Positions 6,877 to 9,841 of a DNA stretch of 9,841 bases are shown piece after piece. The notes under the pieces were generated by a model that had not been told where the DNA came from, made no database searches, and saw nothing but the letters and a program-made list of their open reading frames with translations. Where the stretch lies: contig JAISWY010000352.1 of NCBI GenBank assembly GCA_031270925.1, forward strand, positions 1-9,841, given 5' to 3'. The DNA is from Candidatus Symbiothrix sp. (GTDB lineage: Bacteria; Bacteroidota; Bacteroidia; Bacteroidales; Azobacteroidaceae). The position numbers and the translations under genes are program-made. The first letter of the stretch is position 1; every line of letters starts with the position of its first letter.

Positions 6877-8193
6877 ATGCAAATCCATAAATATCCCTCG
6901 AAAGAAAATTGGCGCGATTTGATTGCCCGCCCTGTTAATGATTCGTTCGCACTTTTCGATACGGTAGAAAAAATTTTAAGCGATGTGAAAATTCGCGGCG
7001 ATGAAGCCGTTTTGGAATACGAACAACGATTCGATCGCGTGCAATTATCGCAGTTGGAAGTATCGCAACAGGAAAAAGACGATGCGCAAAACCTGCTTCC
7101 CGACGATTTGAAAGAAGCGATTCGCACCGCAGCACGCAATATTCATACTTTTCACGCTGCACAACAGCACGATTTACCGAAAGTGGAAACGACGCCGGGC
7201 GTAAGCTGTTGGCAAAAAGCCGTAGCCATCGAAAAAGTCGGTTTATACATTCCGGGCGGGACGGCGCCGCTGTTTTCAACCGTTCTCATGCTCGGCATCC
7301 CTGCACAAATCGCCGGTTGCAAGGAAATTCTTTTGTGTACGCCGCCCAATCGCGAAGGAGCGATTCATCCAGCCATTCTTTTTGCGGCCGGAATTGCCGG
7401 AGTGCATCGCATTTTCAAAATCGGCGGCATTCAGGCCATTGGAGCGATGACTTACGGAACGGAATCGGTTCCGAATGTTTATAAGATTTTCGGACCCGGA
7501 AATCAATACGTTACAGCAGCCAAACAATGGGTTAGCTTGAAAGATGTAGCCATTGATATGCCGGCCGGCCCTTCGGAAGTGGAAGTTATTGCCGACGATA
7601 CGGCCAATCCTGCTTTTGTCGCTGCCGATTTGCTTTCGCAAGCCGAACATGGCATCGACAGTCAGGCTATTTTGCTGACTAGCTCAGAAAAATTGGCCGA
7701 AGCGGTAAAAACCGAAACATTCCGTCAATTGGAACAATTACCTCGGAAAACATTGGCGGAAAAGTCATTAGCAAACAGCCGAATCATTATTTTGAACAAT
7801 GAAGATGAAATCGTAGAACTAACGAATCTTTATGCGCCCGAACATCTGATTATCGAAACAAAAAATTACGCCGAATTAGTCGAGCGGATTAGCAATGCAG
7901 GCTCGGTCTTTCTGGGACATTATACGCCCGAAAGCGCCGGCGATTATGCTTCGGGAACCAATCATACATTGCCTACCAATGGTTATGCACGAGCTTACAG
8001 CGGCGTTAATTTGGATAGTTTTCGGAAGAAAATTACTTTTCAGGAAATTACAAAAGACGGAATCCGTAATTTGGGAGCAACTATTCAAATCATGGCCGAG
8101 AATGAGCAGCTAACGGCACACCGGAATGCGGTAAGTGTTAGAATGGCGATTGCAACTGAATTTCAAGCGGAAAGCCGGGTTACCGGTGAATAA
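6877..8193 (+). CDS. hisD: Histidinol dehydrogenase HisD
   Basis: HisD is a zinc enzyme that oxidises L-histidinol to L-histidine in two NAD-dependent steps, the end of histidine synthesis in the cytoplasm. The product is 438 residues, typical of the family. The nucleotide-binding part has VGLYIPGGTAPLFSTVLML and the GPGNQYV and GPSEVEVIAD motifs. By family alignment, the zinc ligands are Gln 255 and His 258 (LLSQAEHG), Asp 356 (ESAGDYASG) and His 415 (LTAHRNAVSVRM). The catalytic Glu 322/His 323 pair lies in YAPEHLII, and His 363 in SGTNHTLPT. All are present, so the enzyme should be active. The start is ATG 6877, preceded by an A-rich run; the longer frame from TTG 6832 covers the promoter. 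No hisG, hisC or hisB gene flanks it, unlike the hisGDCB cluster common in Bacteroidetes. Confidence 0.98.
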   Translation: MQIHKYPSKENWRDLIARPVNDSFALFDTVEKILSDVKIRGDEAVLEYEQRFDRVQLSQLEVSQQEKDDAQNLLPDDLKEAIRTAARNIHTFHAAQQHDLPKVETTPGVSCWQKAVAIEKVGLYIPGGTAPLFSTVLMLGIPAQIAGCKEILLCTPPNREGAIHPAILFAAGIAGVHRIFKIGGIQAIGAMTYGTESVPNVYKIFGPGNQYVTAAKQWVSLKDVAIDMPAGPSEVEVIADDTANPAFVAADLLSQAEHGIDSQAILLTSSEKLAEAVKTETFRQLEQLPRKTLAEKSLANSRIIILNNEDEIVELTNLYAPEHLIIETKNYAELVERISNAGSVFLGHYTPESAGDYASGTNHTLPTNGYARAYSGVNLDSFRKKITFQEITKDGIRNLGATIQIMAENEQLTAHRNAVSVRMAIATEFQAESRVTGE

Positions 8194-8204
8194 TACTTCG
8201 CCCA

Positions 8205-8217
8205 TTATGAACCATAA
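8205..8217. repeat. Short inverted repeat TTATG-3-CATAA
   Basis: Perfect 5-bp arms TTATG and CATAA separated by AAC, 12 bp after the hisD stop and before the next gene's promoter. It is too short to be a convincing terminator and no T-run follows it. It lies next to a second dyad, so it may be part of an operator, but it could be chance in AT-rich DNA. Confidence 0.3.
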
Positions 8218-8220
8218 ATA

Positions 8221-8232
8221 GAACCGGGGTTC
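8221..8232. promoter_or_regulatory. GAACC-GG-GGTTC dyad upstream of the sensor gene
   Basis: Perfect 5-bp arms with a 2-bp centre. The site lies where the -33 region of the TATTTTTG promoter (8245-8252) would be, and no TTG occupies that region. The dyad may therefore be an operator or activator site for the downstream gene. No protein is known to bind it; this is inference from position and symmetry. Confidence 0.3.
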
Positions 8233-8244
8233 AATAAACTTTGG

Positions 8245-8252
8245 TATTTTTG
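8245..8252 (+). promoter_or_regulatory. Bacteroidetes -7 element (TATTTTTG) of the sensor gene
   Basis: Exact match to TAnnTTTG, ending 17 nt before ATG 8270. No -33 TTG is found at the standard distance; a dyad occupies that place. Match seen directly; promoter function inferred. Confidence 0.5.
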
Positions 8253-8269
8253 TACAAATTTTGCATTTT

Positions 8270-9841
8270 ATGAAAACCACAAAGAAAAAGCTATTGTACG
8301 GAATATCGGTAATCATATTATTTTTTACCGGCCATCATACGCAGGCGGAAAATACCTCATGGTATAAATTCAATCACATTAATGCCTTGAACGGATTGCC
8401 GAGCAACGATGTTCAGAAAGTCTATCAGGACAGGGATGGTTATATCTGGATTGCTACGCGAAACGGACTTTCCCAATACAACGGATATTCCATAAAAACC
8501 TATAAATCGAATTTGTACAGTATCAACCTGTTGAGCAGCAACAATATTACTTGTTTGGTGGAGGACTTAAACCACCGTTTGTGGATTGGCACGAACAAGG
8601 GGCTTAATATGCTCGACAAAACCACAGGAAAAATTGTGCAAATCGTCCGACCCGAACTTTTCGAAAATGCTGTTTCCTGCATTTTATTTACAAAAAAAGG
8701 AAAACTTCTGCTCGGAACCGACAACGGACTTTACGAGTACGTTTTCAGCAGCAACACTTGCATTCTTTACAACCAAAACAACACAGGCGGAGTATTGCAG
8801 CAAACCACCATAAAAGCGCTACTTGAAGATTCGCGGGGCGACCTCTGGATCGGCACTTGGAACGAGGGACTTTACCGCTACGAAGCCGAAACGGAAAAAT
8901 ATTTTGCTTACCCGCAAATGAACGCGGTAAAGTCGTCGCACGTTATTTTTGAAGACAGCCAAAAACGAATTTGGGTTGGTTCTTGGGGCTACGGACTTTA
9001 TCTGCTCGACAATGTTTATAGTCCGGCGCACACCACTTGGAAAATTTTTGCTCACAACGCAAGTCAGCCTGCCAGCATTTCCGACAACCTGATTTACAGC
9101 ATTTCGGAAGACACCAACAACGGCGCTCTTTGGGTTGGCACACGTAGCGGATTAAGCATTTTGCCGATGAACGCATCCGAAACATTTACCAATTTTTATC
9201 CGCAAAATCAAAAGCAATGTATTTCGGGCAACGAGGTAAATTCTATTTTGCGCGATTCACAGGGTTTGATGTGGCTCGGAATGATTGGCTCCGGCCTTAG
9301 TTATGCAAATACACACAAACCGACCTTTGATGTCGATCGTTTGGAAATGGTGTATGAAAAATTTGCCAGCAATTCGGTGCGCAGTATTTTAGCCGAATCG
9401 GACGAGGAGGTGTGGCTCGGAATCGGCTCTTACGGACTTTTTATAGAAAATTGCAAAACGGGAAAAATTACGCATTGTTCCGAAATATCCGATTTTAAAG
9501 CGTTTAGCAATATGCAGAAAACGGTTACGCAAATAATGAAATCGTCGTCAACGGGCAAATTGTGGATTTCGACCTACGGCGATGGCATTTTTGTGTACGA
9601 CAAAACGGCAAAAATCGGCTCGCGGGTGCAAAATTACACTTCGCGAAATACCGATTGGATGCCCTCTTCGGTGATTTATTGCGCGAAAGAAGATAAAAAC
9701 GGCAATGTGTGGATTGGCTCGCGCAATGGCTTATCAGCGCTTACAAAAGAGGGAAAAGGACTGCGTTTCGATTCGTTAAAAGTGGATGGAAAAATAATTC
9801 ACGATTTGACAATTACCGACATTATAGAAGGCAAAAATAAT
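8270..9841 (+). CDS. N-terminal part of a reg_prop (two-component regulator propeller) sensor, probable hybrid HTCS; truncated at window end
   Basis: The frame runs for 524 codons from ATG 8270 to the last base without a stop, so the gene continues beyond the window. The first 26 residues form a signal peptide (KKK, hydrophobic core, cleavage probably after HHTQA). The rest is a series of about 40-60-residue blades with the reg_prop signature D-x-x-G-x-(L/I/V)-W-(I/V/L)-G-(T/S)-x-x-G-(L/I). Cores are visible near residues 60, 105, 147, 193, 235, 288, 335, 382, 432 and 481. In Bacteroidetes such N termini usually lead into a Y_Y_Y domain, a membrane span, a histidine kinase and often a receiver plus AraC-type DNA-binding domain, forming hybrid sensors that detect glycan fragments in the periplasm. 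Only the propeller part is seen here. It could also be a propeller-only histidine kinase or an adenylate-cyclase fusion. No susC/susD pair or glycosidase gene lies in the window to indicate a ligand. Confidence 0.93.
   Translation, partial: MKTTKKKLLYGISVIILFFTGHHTQAENTSWYKFNHINALNGLPSNDVQKVYQDRDGYIWIATRNGLSQYNGYSIKTYKSNLYSINLLSSNNITCLVEDLNHRLWIGTNKGLNMLDKTTGKIVQIVRPELFENAVSCILFTKKGKLLLGTDNGLYEYVFSSNTCILYNQNNTGGVLQQTTIKALLEDSRGDLWIGTWNEGLYRYEAETEKYFAYPQMNAVKSSHVIFEDSQKRIWVGSWGYGLYLLDNVYSPAHTTWKIFAHNASQPASISDNLIYSISEDTNNGALWVGTRSGLSILPMNASETFTNFYPQNQKQCISGNEVNSILRDSQGLMWLGMIGSGLSYANTHKPTFDVDRLEMVYEKFASNSVRSILAESDEEVWLGIGSYGLFIENCKTGKITHCSEISDFKAFSNMQKTVTQIMKSSSTGKLWISTYGDGIFVYDKTAKIGSRVQNYTSRNTDWMPSSVIYCAKEDKNGNVWIGSRNGLSALTKEGKGLRFDSLKVDGKIIHDLTITDIIEGKNN

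Noticed and set aside
8221..8232. GAACCGGGGTTC as a terminator for hisD
   Set aside because: The arms leave a 2-base centre (or only a 4-bp stem with a 4-base loop) and no T-run follows; an operator-like site is more plausible.

Overview
The window comes from a Bacteroidetes genome, most likely order Bacteroidales. Four things point there: Bacteroidetes-type -7 promoter elements (TAnnTTTG or close) sit just upstream of genes that lack Shine-Dalgarno sites; the ECF sigma factor carries a KSYIQNGKRNLK-type region 4; a TonB-C membrane protein is coupled to it; and the window ends in a SusR/HTCS-like reg_prop sensor. No mobile element, CRISPR array or rRNA is visible, and no gap between genes exceeds about 120 bp.

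Layout: a 5'-truncated tRNA-Tyr (1-79, +) converges with a two-gene minus-strand operon, an ECF-type sigma factor (981-1550) followed by a single-pass membrane protein with a TonB-type C-terminal domain (106-984), joined by an ATGA overlap. Divergent from this operon, across a 117-bp promoter region, is a predicted lipoprotein with a YfbK-type von Willebrand A domain (1668-3347). Then follow, all on the plus strand, mfd (3450-6797), a stand-alone hisD (6877-8193), and a gene open at the right edge that begins with a signal peptide and at least ten beta-propeller blade motifs (8270-9841), the periplasmic part of a probable hybrid two-component sensor.

How they fit together: mfd (transcription-coupled repair) and hisD (last steps of histidine synthesis) are housekeeping genes that seem to have their own promoters. 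The sigma factor, its TonB-C membrane partner and the divergent vWA lipoprotein look like one envelope-signalling module. The membrane partner and the lipoprotein each carry a short segment resembling the start of a SusC receptor plug, the TonB-box region (VxVxGYG...KK...TGSV), although neither is a receptor. Because the membrane partner also carries a TonB C-terminal domain, the fold that binds TonB boxes, an inter- or intramolecular TonB-CTD/TonB-box switch controlling the sigma factor is a testable hypothesis. It is the most interesting feature of the window.

The start codons need care. The sigma factor and mfd have no ATG at the expected position. In both, the -7 element overlaps or follows the longest possible start, so internal TTG codons are the preferred starts here.
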